Shown here in pieces: positions 52,254-60,268 of a DNA stretch of 60,370 nt. A model generated the notes under the pieces. The model made no database searches, had not been told where the DNA came from, and was given only the letters and a program-made list of their open reading frames with translations. Position 1 is the first letter of the stretch, and each line of letters opens with the position of its first letter. This DNA is from Mesorhizobium sp. ORS 3359. GTDB lineage: Bacteria > Pseudomonadota > Alphaproteobacteria > Rhizobiales > Rhizobiaceae. A program made the translations under genes and the position numbers. Location of the stretch: assembly GCA_000824845.1 (NCBI GenBank), contig CCNC01000208.1, forward strand, positions 1 through 60,370, written 5' to 3'.

Positions 52254-52278
52254 AACCGATCATCGCTTCTGTTGTTCC
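52254..52278 (-). promoter_or_regulatory. Predicted EcfG promoter of DUF2243 gene
   Basis: On the minus strand: GGAAC at 52278-52274, N17, GTT at 52256-52254. The leader to 52071 is about 175 bases and contains a short frame from 52220. Confidence 0.78.
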
Positions 52279-52308
52279 CCCGGCGGAAAAATTCGCCGGT
52301 AATCGCCG

Positions 52309-52333
52309 GGAACAATGCTTTCAATGCCGGGTT
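52309..52333 (+). promoter_or_regulatory. Predicted EcfG promoter of orphan cytochrome oxidase subunit I
   Basis: GGAAC at 52309-52313, N17, GTT at 52331-52333; ATG at 52395. Confidence 0.8.
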
Positions 52334-52394
52334 CGGTGCGCCTGGGGCGTGCACAACTCGCTGCCAGTCATCCGGCTGAAGATTGAGAGTTGTC

Positions 52395-54053
52395 ATGTCC
52401 CCCACCGACACAAGTGCAGAACTGCATGCTGGGGCTCACCACCCTACTGGAGCCGTGCGCTGGCTGTTCTCGACCAATCACAAAGACATCGGAACGATGT
52501 ATCTGGTCTTTGCGATCATCGCGGGCATCGTTGGAATGCTTCTGTCAGTCGCGATGCGAATGGAGCTTCAGGAGCCCGGGATTCAGATTTTTCCCGGCTT
52601 GGCTGCATTTATCTACGGCTATCAAGGCGACTCGGCGATCGATGGCGCCAAGCAACTCTACAACGTGTTCACCACCGCACATGCGCTGATCATGATCTTT
52701 TTCGCCGTGATGCCGGGGCTGATCGGGGGCTTCGGCAATTGGATGATCCCGTTGATGATCGGCGCGCCCGATATGGCGTTCCCGCGGATGAACAACGTTT
52801 CGTTCTGGCTTCTCCCACCGGCCTTCATGCTGCTCCTGCTTTCCATGTTCATGCCTAGCGTGCCTGGAGGCTACGGAGCTGGAACCGGCTGGTTCCTCTA
52901 CCCGACCCTCTCGACGTCTGGACACCCGGGGCCGGCAGTAGATCTTGTGATCCTGGCGTTGCACATCGCTGGCGCATCGTCGGTTTTAGGCGCCATCAAC
53001 TTCATCACCACGATTTTCAATATGAGGGCCCCGGGCATGACGCTGCACAAGATGCCTTTGTTCGCCTGGTCGGTTTTGATTACCGGCTTCCTGCTGCTAC
53101 TGGCTCTACCTGTGTTGGCTGGGGCGCTGACGATGCTGCTGACCGACCGCAATTTCGGGACCGCCTTCTTCGTGCCGGACCAAGGAGGGGATCTGATCCT
53201 CTACCAGCATCTCTTCTGGTTCTTCGGCCACCCGGAAGTCTACATCATGATCCTCCCGGCCTTCGGCATAGTCAGTCAGGTGATTTCGACGTTTTCCCGC
53301 AAGCCGATCTTTGGGTATTTGGGGATGGTTTATGCAATCGTCGCCATAGGTGCGATCGGCTTTGTCGTGTGGGCGCACCATATGTATACGAGCGGGATCG
53401 GTCTCGATACCCAGCGCTACTTCACCTTTGCCACGATGGTCATCGCCGTTCCGACGGGCATCAAGGTCTTCTCCTGGATCGCCACCATGTGGGGTGGATC
53501 AATACGCTTACAGACGCCGATGCTCTGGGCTCTCGGGTTCATCTTCCTTTTCACGATTGGTGGTGTAACCGGCGTCCAACTGGCCAATGCGGGGCTCGAT
53601 CGCGAGTTGCACGACACCTACTTCGTTGTCGCACATTTCCATTACATCCTATCGCTGGGTGCCCTCTTCGGTATCTTCGCAGGGTGGTACTACTGGTTTC
53701 CCAAGATGACCGGATACATGTACAACTCCGTTCTTGCCGGCGTACATTTCTGGACAACTTTCATCGGCGTCAATCTGGTGTTCTTCCCGCATCACTTCCT
53801 CGGCCTGGCCGGGATGCCACGGCGCTACATCGACTATCCTGACGCATTTGCCGGCTGGAACATGGTGTCCTCCTACGGTTCGTACATCTCTGGCGCGAGC
53901 GTGCTCTTCTTCTTGGCCTGTGTGATAGAGGCATTCTACAGGCGACGCCAAGTTGGCAGCAATCCTTGGGGTCCAGGGGCCACAACGTTGGAATGGATGC
54001 TGCCCTCGCCCCCTCCGTTTCATCAATGGGATCGCCTGCCGGTGATCAAGTAG
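52395..54053 (+). CDS. ctaD: Cytochrome c oxidase subunit I, orphan copy
   Basis: A 552-residue heme-copper oxidase subunit I with 12 membrane helices. WLFSTNHKDIGTMYLVFAII opens the protein. Heme and copper ligands are the His of FTTAHALIMIFFAVMP, the His-Glu-Tyr of FFGHPEVYIMILPAFG, the two His of VVWAHHMYTSG, and the two of FVVAHFHYILSLG. All catalytic residues, including the proton-channel Glu, are present. Subunits II and III are absent from both sides, so it must use partners encoded elsewhere. It is divergent from DUF2243. Confidence 0.95.
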   Translation: MSPTDTSAELHAGAHHPTGAVRWLFSTNHKDIGTMYLVFAIIAGIVGMLLSVAMRMELQEPGIQIFPGLAAFIYGYQGDSAIDGAKQLYNVFTTAHALIMIFFAVMPGLIGGFGNWMIPLMIGAPDMAFPRMNNVSFWLLPPAFMLLLLSMFMPSVPGGYGAGTGWFLYPTLSTSGHPGPAVDLVILALHIAGASSVLGAINFITTIFNMRAPGMTLHKMPLFAWSVLITGFLLLLALPVLAGALTMLLTDRNFGTAFFVPDQGGDLILYQHLFWFFGHPEVYIMILPAFGIVSQVISTFSRKPIFGYLGMVYAIVAIGAIGFVVWAHHMYTSGIGLDTQRYFTFATMVIAVPTGIKVFSWIATMWGGSIRLQTPMLWALGFIFLFTIGGVTGVQLANAGLDRELHDTYFVVAHFHYILSLGALFGIFAGWYYWFPKMTGYMYNSVLAGVHFWTTFIGVNLVFFPHHFLGLAGMPRRYIDYPDAFAGWNMVSSYGSYISGASVLFFLACVIEAFYRRRQVGSNPWGPGATTLEWMLPSPPPFHQWDRLPVIK

Positions 54054-54510
54054 TACCTTTTAGGACTGCCGGTGGCCGGCGCGCCATCTCTAGCGCCACC
54101 GCTGCGCCCCAGGAATGGCCGACAACCATGTAGGCCCGATTCCGAGTTTCGCGACCGCGGCATCGATGAGGTCGGCCTGGGCAGCCGCGGTCCAAGGTCT
54201 GCCAGCCGGGCGTGTGCTCCTGCCGAAGCCGGGCCTGTCGAAGGCAAGTACGCGATATCTGGCGGCGGCTTTTCGAAGATGCCGGTTGTGGTGAAGTCTT
54301 CCGCCGAGCGCCATTGCCGCGCACCAGCAGAAGCGGTTGCCCATTGCCCGCCTCCAGGAAATGCAGCTTCGTTCCCCGGAGATGAATGAAGTGCCCGAGC
54401 GGACGTACGGCCAGCGCCCGTCTCGCGAGGAGATTGTTGTAGAGCGCCAAACCAGCCGTGGTCGCCGCAAGCAACAGAAGCAGGGGCTTCCTGGGTCCCG
54501 CCCTGTTCAT
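54046..54510 (-). pseudogene. Broken alpha/beta hydrolase fragment
   Basis: Parts of one hydrolase are spread over two frames. GTKLHFLEAGNGQPLLLVRG starts in one frame, YRVLAFDRPGFGRSTRPAGR and DLIDAAVAKLGIG follow in another, and YMVVGHSWGAAVALEMA returns to the first. At least two frameshifts are needed and the protein stops shortly after the nucleophile elbow, so the rest is gone. Its end abuts the cytochrome oxidase stop, so the deletion probably occurred when these two segments were joined. Confidence 0.8.
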
Positions 54511-54716
54511 TCTGGGAAGTGCCGCTTAGGGTGCGGCTTTGGCGCCTCAGTGAGTCCGCTACGCTCCATCGCTTTCGCAAAGCTCCCCGTCTCGTCAAGC
54601 AGGGCACCAGCTTGCTCAGGAGAAAGCCCCGCCCGTTTCGCAATCAGCTTGATCTCCTGGTCCCGATCCCTCGCGATCTGCATCTTCCTTGGATCGATTG
54701 GCTCGTCGTTCTGCAT
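54507..54716 (-). CDS. DUF3606-like small protein
   Basis: 69 residues from ATG 54716 (GAGGTGCC upstream). The centre, DQEIKLIAKRAGLSPEQAGA, is a short helix-turn-helix-like segment related to DUF3606; the tail is Pro/His-rich. It shares its intergenic region with the ClpP-like gene, each with its own EcfG-type promoter. Confidence 0.72.
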   Translation of the reverse strand: MQNDEPIDPRKMQIARDRDQEIKLIAKRAGLSPEQAGALLDETGSFAKAMERSGLTEAPKPHPKRHFPE

Positions 54717-54735
54717 AGGCACCTCGTGCGCTCCC

Positions 54736-54760
54736 AACCATCCTTTCGGTATCATGTTCC
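54736..54760 (-). promoter_or_regulatory. Predicted EcfG promoter of DUF3606 gene
   Basis: On the minus strand: GGAAC at 54760-54756, N17, GTT at 54738-54736. Confidence 0.8.
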
Positions 54761-54766
54761 CTTGGT

Positions 54767-54791
54767 GGAACAATGCTGCAGCCATTGTGTT
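54767..54791 (+). promoter_or_regulatory. Predicted EcfG promoter of the ClpP-like operon
   Basis: GGAAC at 54767-54771, N17, GTT at 54789-54791. Only six bases separate its -35 from that of the leftward promoter. Confidence 0.8.
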
Positions 54792-54816
54792 CGATGGTTT
54801 CAACAGGATTGAACGC

Positions 54817-55419
54817 ATGGATCGACCATCACCCAGTAGTCAGCAATCCACACGAGGCCCGGATCGACACAGGTTGCTGTTCGAGCCGAACCTGCGGATA
54901 CATGGGCTGATCGATGACCGTACTGTTGTGAACTTACTCAGCGATCTGAAAGAGGTTCGCCACGGCGAGGGCGACCTCTATGTCGAAATCGACACGCCAG
55001 GCGGCGACGCCGATGGTGTGCGCCGCATGGCCCTGGAGATCAAGCTGTTCCTGAAACATTCGGGCCGTGCGGGCTACGTCATCGGCAAGAATACAGTGTA
55101 CTCTGCCGGCATCACGGATCTAGCCGCGTTTCCGAAAGCCTCCAGGTATCTTTGCCCACAGGCGGTCTTGCTAATCCACGAGCGCCGCCTTGAGAAGAAC
55201 CTGGTGCTGAATGGGCCAATACGCGGGTGCCTTCAGATCATACGCGAGCAACTGGCGTTGTTGCAGACGGCGGAACAACTAGAGGACGAGGGCTTTGCTG
55301 ACCTTGTTCGGGGCTCGAGGTTCTCCCTCGATGAGCTTCGAGATCACGCGATGAACAGCTGTTATCTCTCGGCGGAAAAGGCGTTGGAGTTGGAGCTTGT
55401 CGAAGACATCGCTGACTGA
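54817..55419 (+). CDS. ClpP-like serine protease
   Basis: A 200-residue protein of the ClpP/crotonase fold. DLYVEIDTPGGDADGVRRMA gives the oxyanion region, KNTVYSAGITDLAAF holds the likely nucleophile Ser96, and QAVLLIHERRLEKN holds His121. The usual MAAS context of ClpP is changed, and the third catalytic residue is not clear. It has no membrane segment. Homologues occur singly in rhizobial genomes without a dedicated ClpX. First gene of a stress operon with the GFA-type and M42 genes. Confidence 0.85.
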   Translation: MDRPSPSSQQSTRGPDRHRLLFEPNLRIHGLIDDRTVVNLLSDLKEVRHGEGDLYVEIDTPGGDADGVRRMALEIKLFLKHSGRAGYVIGKNTVYSAGITDLAAFPKASRYLCPQAVLLIHERRLEKNLVLNGPIRGCLQIIREQLALLQTAEQLEDEGFADLVRGSRFSLDELRDHAMNSCYLSAEKALELELVEDIAD

Positions 55420-55420
55420 T

Positions 55421-55894
55421 TTGAACGAGCAGACCCTCAGGTCGAGCGGCCCGGCGGACAAGGCCTCCAACGACCCCGAGCGAAGCGGTGGGTGTCTCTG
55501 CGGTGCGGCAAGATACGTTGTGACCGGCGAGCCGCTGCGAGTTGGCCTTTGCCACTGCCATGATTGCAAAAGAACAAGTGGTAGCGCTTATGCGGCGTTC
55601 GCAGTGTGGCCAAGATCAGCCTACCAAGGCACAGGTAAGCTAGGCACGTTCAAGGGCCGGAGCTTTTGTCCGGACTGCGGGTCACGGGTGGTGAGCCTCC
55701 GTGAGGACGAAGCCGAGATTATGGTCGGCAGCCTTGATACAGCGCCAAGTGATCTCATTCCATCGTACGAGCTTTGGACACCACGGCGAGAAGGCTGGCT
55801 CCACAATCTGCCTTGGGCAGACCAATTCGAACGCGACCGCACCGACGAAGGCGGCAATTGGCGGGAGCCACTGCGCTCTCGCGGCGACGGTTGA
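55421..55894 (+). CDS. GFA-family zinc protein
   Basis: A 157-residue CENP-V/GFA-domain protein. Zinc ligands are GGCLCGAARY, then LCHCHDCKRTSGSAYAAF and FCPDCGSRV. The family is named after glutathione-dependent formaldehyde activation, but most members have unproven activity. The TTG at 55421 follows the protease TGA after one base, suggesting coupling; an earlier in-frame start at 55397 is possible. Confidence 0.85.
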   Translation: MNEQTLRSSGPADKASNDPERSGGCLCGAARYVVTGEPLRVGLCHCHDCKRTSGSAYAAFAVWPRSAYQGTGKLGTFKGRSFCPDCGSRVVSLREDEAEIMVGSLDTAPSDLIPSYELWTPRREGWLHNLPWADQFERDRTDEGGNWREPLRSRGDG

Positions 55895-55919
55895 GGGTGA
55901 CCCATCAGAAGGCAATTTC

Positions 55920-56987
55920 ATGCGCGAGGCATCTCTTGGGTTCTTCCAGAAGCTGGTGGCCACCCCGTCGCCAAGCGGGTTCGAGCGTCCCGTCGCCGAA
56001 CTCTTTCGCGAATATGTCCGCCCTTTCGCAGACAAAGTGACGACGGATGTCATGGGCAATGTGACCGCCATAATCAATCCTGACGCACCTATGCGGTTCA
56101 TGTATGCTGGGCATATGGATGAGGTCGGCTTCATCATCCACTATATCGACGAGAATGGGTTTCTGTTCTTCAGCACGATCGGGGGAACGGATGTGGCAAC
56201 CGAGATCGGGCAACGGGTCTGGGTCCACGGCAAGGAACCCGTTCTAGGCGTGGTTGGCCGGAAGGCAATCCAGACCTTCAAAGCCCCAGATTCCACCCAG
56301 ACGCCTTCGCTGAAGGATTTGTGGATCGATATCGGCGCGCGTTCGCGAGAAGAAGCGCTCGAAGTGGTGGACGTTGGCAGTGCGGTAACGATCCAGGGCC
56401 ATTTCGAAGCGCTGAGAGGCAGCCTCGCGGTGGGACGGGCCTTCGACAACAAAGCAGGGCTTTTCATCGGAGCGGAGATGCTGCGCTGTCTGTCCGAGGA
56501 AGGCGGCGTTCATCCTGAAGTTGGTCTGTATATTCTTGGCACTGTCCAGGAAGAGATCGGCTCACGCGGAGCAAAGACCGCTGCGTTCAACATCAACCCG
56601 AAGACCGGACTGGCGATCGACATGGGTGTTGCGATGGACTTTCCACGTGCCCGGCCTGAGGATCAGGGAAAGCTGGAACTCGGCAAAGGGCCGGCAATCA
56701 CGCAGGGAGCGAATACCAATCCCGTGGTCTTCGAGTTGCTGCGGTCGGTCGCCGTGGAAGAGGATATACCCTTCCAAATTCAGGCCTTGGGCAGTTCCAG
56801 TCCGACCGACGCGCGTGTGATCCAGGAGGCGGGCGGCGGCGTGGCGAGCGGCGTGCTTTCGGTTCCTTTGCGCTACATGCACACGCCGTCGGAAGTTCTC
56901 TGCCTCGGCGATGTGCAAGCGACCGTCGATCTGGTTTGCGCCTATTGTCGCCGCTTGACCCCTAAGCTGGACTTCACCGCATGGTGA
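55920..56987 (+). CDS. M42 family aminopeptidase
   Basis: A 355-residue zinc/cobalt aminopeptidase. Metal ligands are in YAGHMDEVGFIIHYID (His), VGRAFDNKAGLFIGAEM (bridging Asp), VQEEIGSRGAKTAAF (catalytic and ligand Glu), LAIDMGVAMD (Asp) and PLRYMHTPSEV (His). The family forms large tetrahedral complexes that trim peptides left by larger proteases, which fits its place after a ClpP-like protease. AGAAGG precedes the ATG at 55920, 25 bases after the GFA gene. Confidence 0.93.
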   Translation: MREASLGFFQKLVATPSPSGFERPVAELFREYVRPFADKVTTDVMGNVTAIINPDAPMRFMYAGHMDEVGFIIHYIDENGFLFFSTIGGTDVATEIGQRVWVHGKEPVLGVVGRKAIQTFKAPDSTQTPSLKDLWIDIGARSREEALEVVDVGSAVTIQGHFEALRGSLAVGRAFDNKAGLFIGAEMLRCLSEEGGVHPEVGLYILGTVQEEIGSRGAKTAAFNINPKTGLAIDMGVAMDFPRARPEDQGKLELGKGPAITQGANTNPVVFELLRSVAVEEDIPFQIQALGSSSPTDARVIQEAGGGVASGVLSVPLRYMHTPSEVLCLGDVQATVDLVCAYCRRLTPKLDFTAW

Positions 56988-57152
56988 GGGTCCAGCTTTC
57001 CGCTAAACTGCCTGGGCAACGTCGGGGCACAATGGTGAGCCGCAATGCGGGTAGTAACTGGTGCGATTGCATCTCACATTCCCTCCAGCTGGCCGGAGGA
57101 GCGTCGCGCTTATCGGGGTCGCCTTCACCTGAAGGGCCGCCACGGGGGATCG

Positions 57153-57344
57153 TCACCGGGCCTTCTGCGTATCTGCGATAGGCTTTCCGCGCGAGCTTCG
57201 CGTGTTCGCATCCAATATGATCTTAGCGGCTTCGTCGATAGTGATTCCGCACTTGCGCGCATAATAGGCGGCTTCACCAGAAAGCGGGCCTTCTGTCGGC
57301 AGTTCCGCCGCGCGCTTTGCCTTGAGTTTGGCCTTCTTTCCCAT
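57153..57344 (-). CDS. Small basic protein, DUF3606-like
   Basis: 63 residues: MGKKAKLKAKRAAELPTEGP, then AAYYARKCGITIDEAAKIIL. A Lys-rich N terminus is followed by a short helical segment like those of the DUF3606 proteins in this window. An EcfG-type promoter lies 125 bases upstream, with a long hairpin between. Confidence 0.6.
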   Translation of the reverse strand: MGKKAKLKAKRAAELPTEGPLSGEAAYYARKCGITIDEAAKIILDANTRSSRGKPIADTQKAR

Positions 57345-57372
57345 CGGCCTAACACGCCCATGCCTAGGTGAT

Positions 57373-57417
57373 GGCCCGCTGCTAGTGATGCCTCAGCCAA
57401 GAGAATAGCAGCGGGCC
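57373..57417. repeat. 12-bp inverted repeat in the leader of the 57344 gene
   Basis: GGCCCGCTGCTA at 57373-57384 and TAGCAGCGGGCC at 57406-57417 are perfect complements with a 21-base loop. It would fold in the 5' leader of the small basic protein. Confidence 0.65.
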
Positions 57418-57468
57418 AACGGCAGCGTGCCCAACCCGGGAGCACACGGATTGGCTGCCGGCACTCCC

Positions 57469-57493
57469 AACCACCCGAAATAATTTCTGTTCC
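57469..57493 (-). promoter_or_regulatory. Predicted EcfG promoter, rightmost site
   Basis: On the minus strand: GGAAC at 57493-57489, N17, GTT at 57471-57469. No gene is seen from 57494 to 57725. Confidence 0.72.
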
Positions 57494-57725
57494 AGGGGGA
57501 TCTACAAAATCTTCACGCAGGATGGCGCAGCTTGCGATTCGAGAGCGGCCGCCCCTCCGGTCGACACCTTATCCTCAACATGGCAAGTAACCTGCGTGAC
57601 ACCGCGTCGGGATGGGGAGCCTGCTGGCAGAGCAGGTAGCGCTGATGCACCCGGCCAAGTACTAGCGACCGAGAGTGAAACCTTCAGGCCGGTAGTCGGT
57701 TGATACGGCTGGCGGAGATCTTAGG

Positions 57726-57926
57726 ATGGCTAGAGTTCGAAACAGCGCCGACCGGCGAGCCAGAAACCCCCGAACCCGCCCCCTCAAGGGCGAAGACGCC
57801 GAGGTCAAGCACGTCGTAGACACTCACTCTGTCTCGGAGAGCCAAGCTCGAGAACTGGTCAGGCGCCACGGCAACGATTGGCGTAAGATCGACGAAGCCG
57901 CGAAATCGTATAAGAGGGAAAACTGA
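57726..57926 (+). CDS. DUF3606-like small protein
   Basis: 66 residues with a basic N terminus and the core EVKHVVDTHSVSESQARELV followed by RRHGNDWRKIDEAAKSYK. It shares QARELxRxHG with the protein at 40172-40390. The 380 bases upstream contain no EcfG-type site on this strand. Confidence 0.7.
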   Translation: MARVRNSADRRARNPRTRPLKGEDAEVKHVVDTHSVSESQARELVRRHGNDWRKIDEAAKSYKREN

Positions 57927-58152
57927 CGGCTCCTCTCATGCACGGCGCCGGGCTCTTAGCTGTTCGCGCCAGCGCACTGTCTCCAGATTGCGGCGTGCCG
58001 GCGCCCCGGACGCGCGGCGGAGTTCTCTGCGCCGGCTTATCCCCGCCGACAACATGACGCAAAACCAGACGCTCTGGCAACGAACTGGCCCGGCAAATGG
58101 CTCCCGAAATACGATCACCCATGCGATCGTCGTGCTGCACATCGCCACTGAC

Positions 58153-58746
58153 TCAGGCGCGTTCCGGCCGTACCGTCTCGACGGACAACGATCCCACCGG
58201 CAATGGTCGCAGCAATTCGATCTCTGGTCTCGACAGGTCGAGCCAAGCCCTCCAATTCTCGGGCTGGAGGACGACCACCTGCCGATTGTGATACGGCGCC
58301 ACGTCGGGCCCGGGATCGGTCGTCAGCATGGTGAAGCTGGGCGGCTTATTGCCTGCCGCCTCACGCCAGAGTCCGGCGATGGCCAAGAACGGCGATCCAT
58401 TCAGCGTGAAGCGGTGTTTCGCTTTTGGGTATTTGGTGCCGGTAAACTCGAAGAATGCCGACGCCGGCACCAAGCAGCGCTTGCTGTCAGTGAAACGCCT
58501 GCCCTCGGAGCGGAAGTTGAACACGGGCCCCCCCTTTGGCCCTGACGGGGGGAAGCCAAACGTCATTGAGGCGAGTTCGATCGCATCGCCGGCAGCGCGC
58601 ATGATTGGCGCCGGATCGTTGATGCGAATGTCGTCCGCTTGCGGAAGATCAAGCTCGGTTTGGTGCGCCGGGATCTTCAGCGCCAGCTCGGCCATCATCC
58701 GGCAGTACTCGGCCCAGGCAATATGCTGCTCGTAGTCGTTGCACAT
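58153..58746 (-). CDS. SOS response-associated peptidase (SRAP/HMCES family)
   Basis: A 197-residue protein that shields abasic sites in single-stranded DNA by covalent attachment through Cys2. The start is fixed by that residue: MCNDYEQHIAWAEY. Other active-site features are RCLVPASAFFEFTGTKYPKA (Glu) and DVAPYHNRQVVVLQPENWRA (His). Normal length. It follows a frameshifted small gene by 20 bases on the same strand. Confidence 0.92.
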   Translation of the reverse strand: MCNDYEQHIAWAEYCRMMAELALKIPAHQTELDLPQADDIRINDPAPIMRAAGDAIELASMTFGFPPSGPKGGPVFNFRSEGRRFTDSKRCLVPASAFFEFTGTKYPKAKHRFTLNGSPFLAIAGLWREAAGNKPPSFTMLTTDPGPDVAPYHNRQVVVLQPENWRAWLDLSRPEIELLRPLPVGSLSVETVRPERA

Positions 58747-58765
58747 GATTTCATGTCCCAGGTGC

Positions 58766-58988
58766 TCAAGCCGCGGGCCTACCCGCTCCTCGTGTCGGCA
58801 CTCCTTCGTCGTCCATTGCCGCCTCCCGATGGTCGCGGATACTCCTAGATCCTGTGTCACCGTCAAAGGCCAGTAGCCGTTGCTCGTTCCAGTCATCTGG
58901 CACGGCGCGTTTCTTGCGGTCCTTGCATGCCTGCTGGCCATAATTCGCACTTAGGTGACGGCTCCTGGTTATTCTTGCCGAATGCCAT
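58766..58988 (-). pseudogene. Small gene with one-base frameshift
   Basis: A strong site, TAGGAGG, precedes ATG 58988. The frame reads MAFGKNNQEPSP and then loses sense, ending at 58893. The adjacent frame, from about 58950, continues ANYGQQACKDRKKRAVPDDW and on to RDHREAAMDDEGVPTRGAG, stopping at 58766. The total length is 3n+1, as for one inserted base in CCTAAGTGC. The product would be about 74 hydrophilic residues. A sequencing error or programmed frameshift cannot be excluded. Confidence 0.55.
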
Positions 58989-59432
58989 CGTCATCCTCCT
59001 ACATCGTAGCGCCTCACCCCGAAGATACCGCACCGGCCTGGGCCGGCAACGCAGAATCGGATTTTCGGACAACCATACACTGTCTTGACGAGCTTTCCTC
59101 GTTACCCCCCAGTCGCTGATGCGCGCCCGTTGCCGGCGCGCCAGCAACCTGAAAGCAAGCCGTGAATAGACAGAACGGAAATTACGGCCGGCGACACCGG
59201 GGGAGCTTGCCCATATCGAACCACCACAATCGAAGCGCCAATCCGGCTGTTGCGGGGCCATTCGCTGATCAAGTAGCGCGCGCGCGACGGTTGATGCGTC
59301 GCACGCGCCTGGCCGCGTTTTAGCGGCTGGTTTCAGGAGATGGCACCTTCGGCGTATGCGGCCGAGATGAGGGCGCAAAGCAGACTTTCCCTTCATCACG
59401 CCTTGGTACCCCTATTTGTCCCAACCCCAGGG

Positions 59433-59482
59433 CGCGCTACACCGCGCTTAGGCGCGCACTGCTCGCATTCCCGTGTAGCGCG
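59433..59482. repeat. Nested inverted repeat
   Basis: CGCGCTACAC at 59433-59442 pairs with GTGTAGCGCG at 59473-59482. Inside the 30-base loop, CGCGC (59443-59447) pairs with GCGCG (59452-59456). Confidence 0.6.
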
Positions 59483-59832
59483 ACTTCTATGCTTAATGCG
59501 CCCTTTGGCAGACGAGCGGAGCGGAGTCAGCTAAGCCGTCTAATGCGGCAGTATCTCACCTCTACGGTTGATAGCCGCGACGCGGTCGACCACCTGGCCG
59601 CCCGGCGGCACTTGGCGGGCCTTCCTCATTCTCATCGGGTCGGCATCTGCACCGCGGGGGTACTAACTTTACTGAGTCCGGCAGAGAGAGTCCCCCGCCA
59701 ATGACTTCTTGTTGTTCGTTGCTGCAACATCCTCTGGGATCGCTTGTTAGCCAAGCACCAGGGTTGACCTTGGCCGTGGTGCCGGCACGGCCCTTTTTCA
59801 TAATGGTGTTCGGTGGCCAATGACATCCCCCC

Positions 59833-59962
59833 AAGGCCGACAACATGAACGTGGCTCCAGTCGACCGGAATCCAGAGGCGAATAGGGACCCGACACCTCG
59901 ATCGAGCACCGGGGCGACCAGCCGGGTAAGCAGCCATCACAGCCCCCCTTGCAGTGGGCCGT
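59833..59962 (+). pseudogene. Decayed partial copy of the 48947-49303 gene
   Basis: Reads KADNMNVAPVDRNPE followed by RDPTPRSSTG, closely matching the tail of the single-pass membrane protein, then loses frame where one G is missing (near 59912) relative to the intact copy. It is in the opposite orientation to the original. Confidence 0.8.
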
Positions 59963-59979
59963 CCGACGGAAGGATCAAT

Positions 59980-60045
59980 AGCCACCCCCGCATTGACGAA
60001 CAATATGTCGAGCGCCTGTTCTGACAGCATCTTCCGAAGGGCCTT
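59980..60045 (-). pseudogene. Short-chain dehydrogenase fragment
   Basis: The minus strand reads KALRKMLSEQALDILFVNAG followed by VAID, the NAG-motif region of short-chain dehydrogenases. Nothing before or after in frame fits the family, so only about 22 codons remain. Confidence 0.6.
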
Positions 60046-60268
60046 TAGTGCGCGTCGCTGATCGCCGCGACGTGGCCAATGCTGGGCGCCGCTTAAATTA
60101 CAAAATCCCCAGCTATCGCAGCCTTCTCATCAAGATGGCCTCGGCAGTTGCAGAAGAGCTCGACCCCGCCGCCCCGCCAGCAATTGGTGGCGATCGACGT
60201 TCGGGCGCTCCTGGACGAACACCTGCCCGTGAGCCCTCAAAAAACGCCGGCGACAGCCGCCCGTCCCG

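Larger units (their letters stand above)
58989..60268. other. 1.28-kb debris zone next to glmS
   Basis: No intact gene. It contains a nested inverted repeat (59433-59482), a decayed copy of part of the 48947-49303 gene (59833-59962), and a short-chain dehydrogenase fragment (about 59980-60045). The rest shows nothing I can name. Confidence 0.6.

Noticed and set aside
57595..57680. Possible tRNA-like segment
   Set aside because: No cloverleaf with a T-loop and acceptor stem could be drawn.
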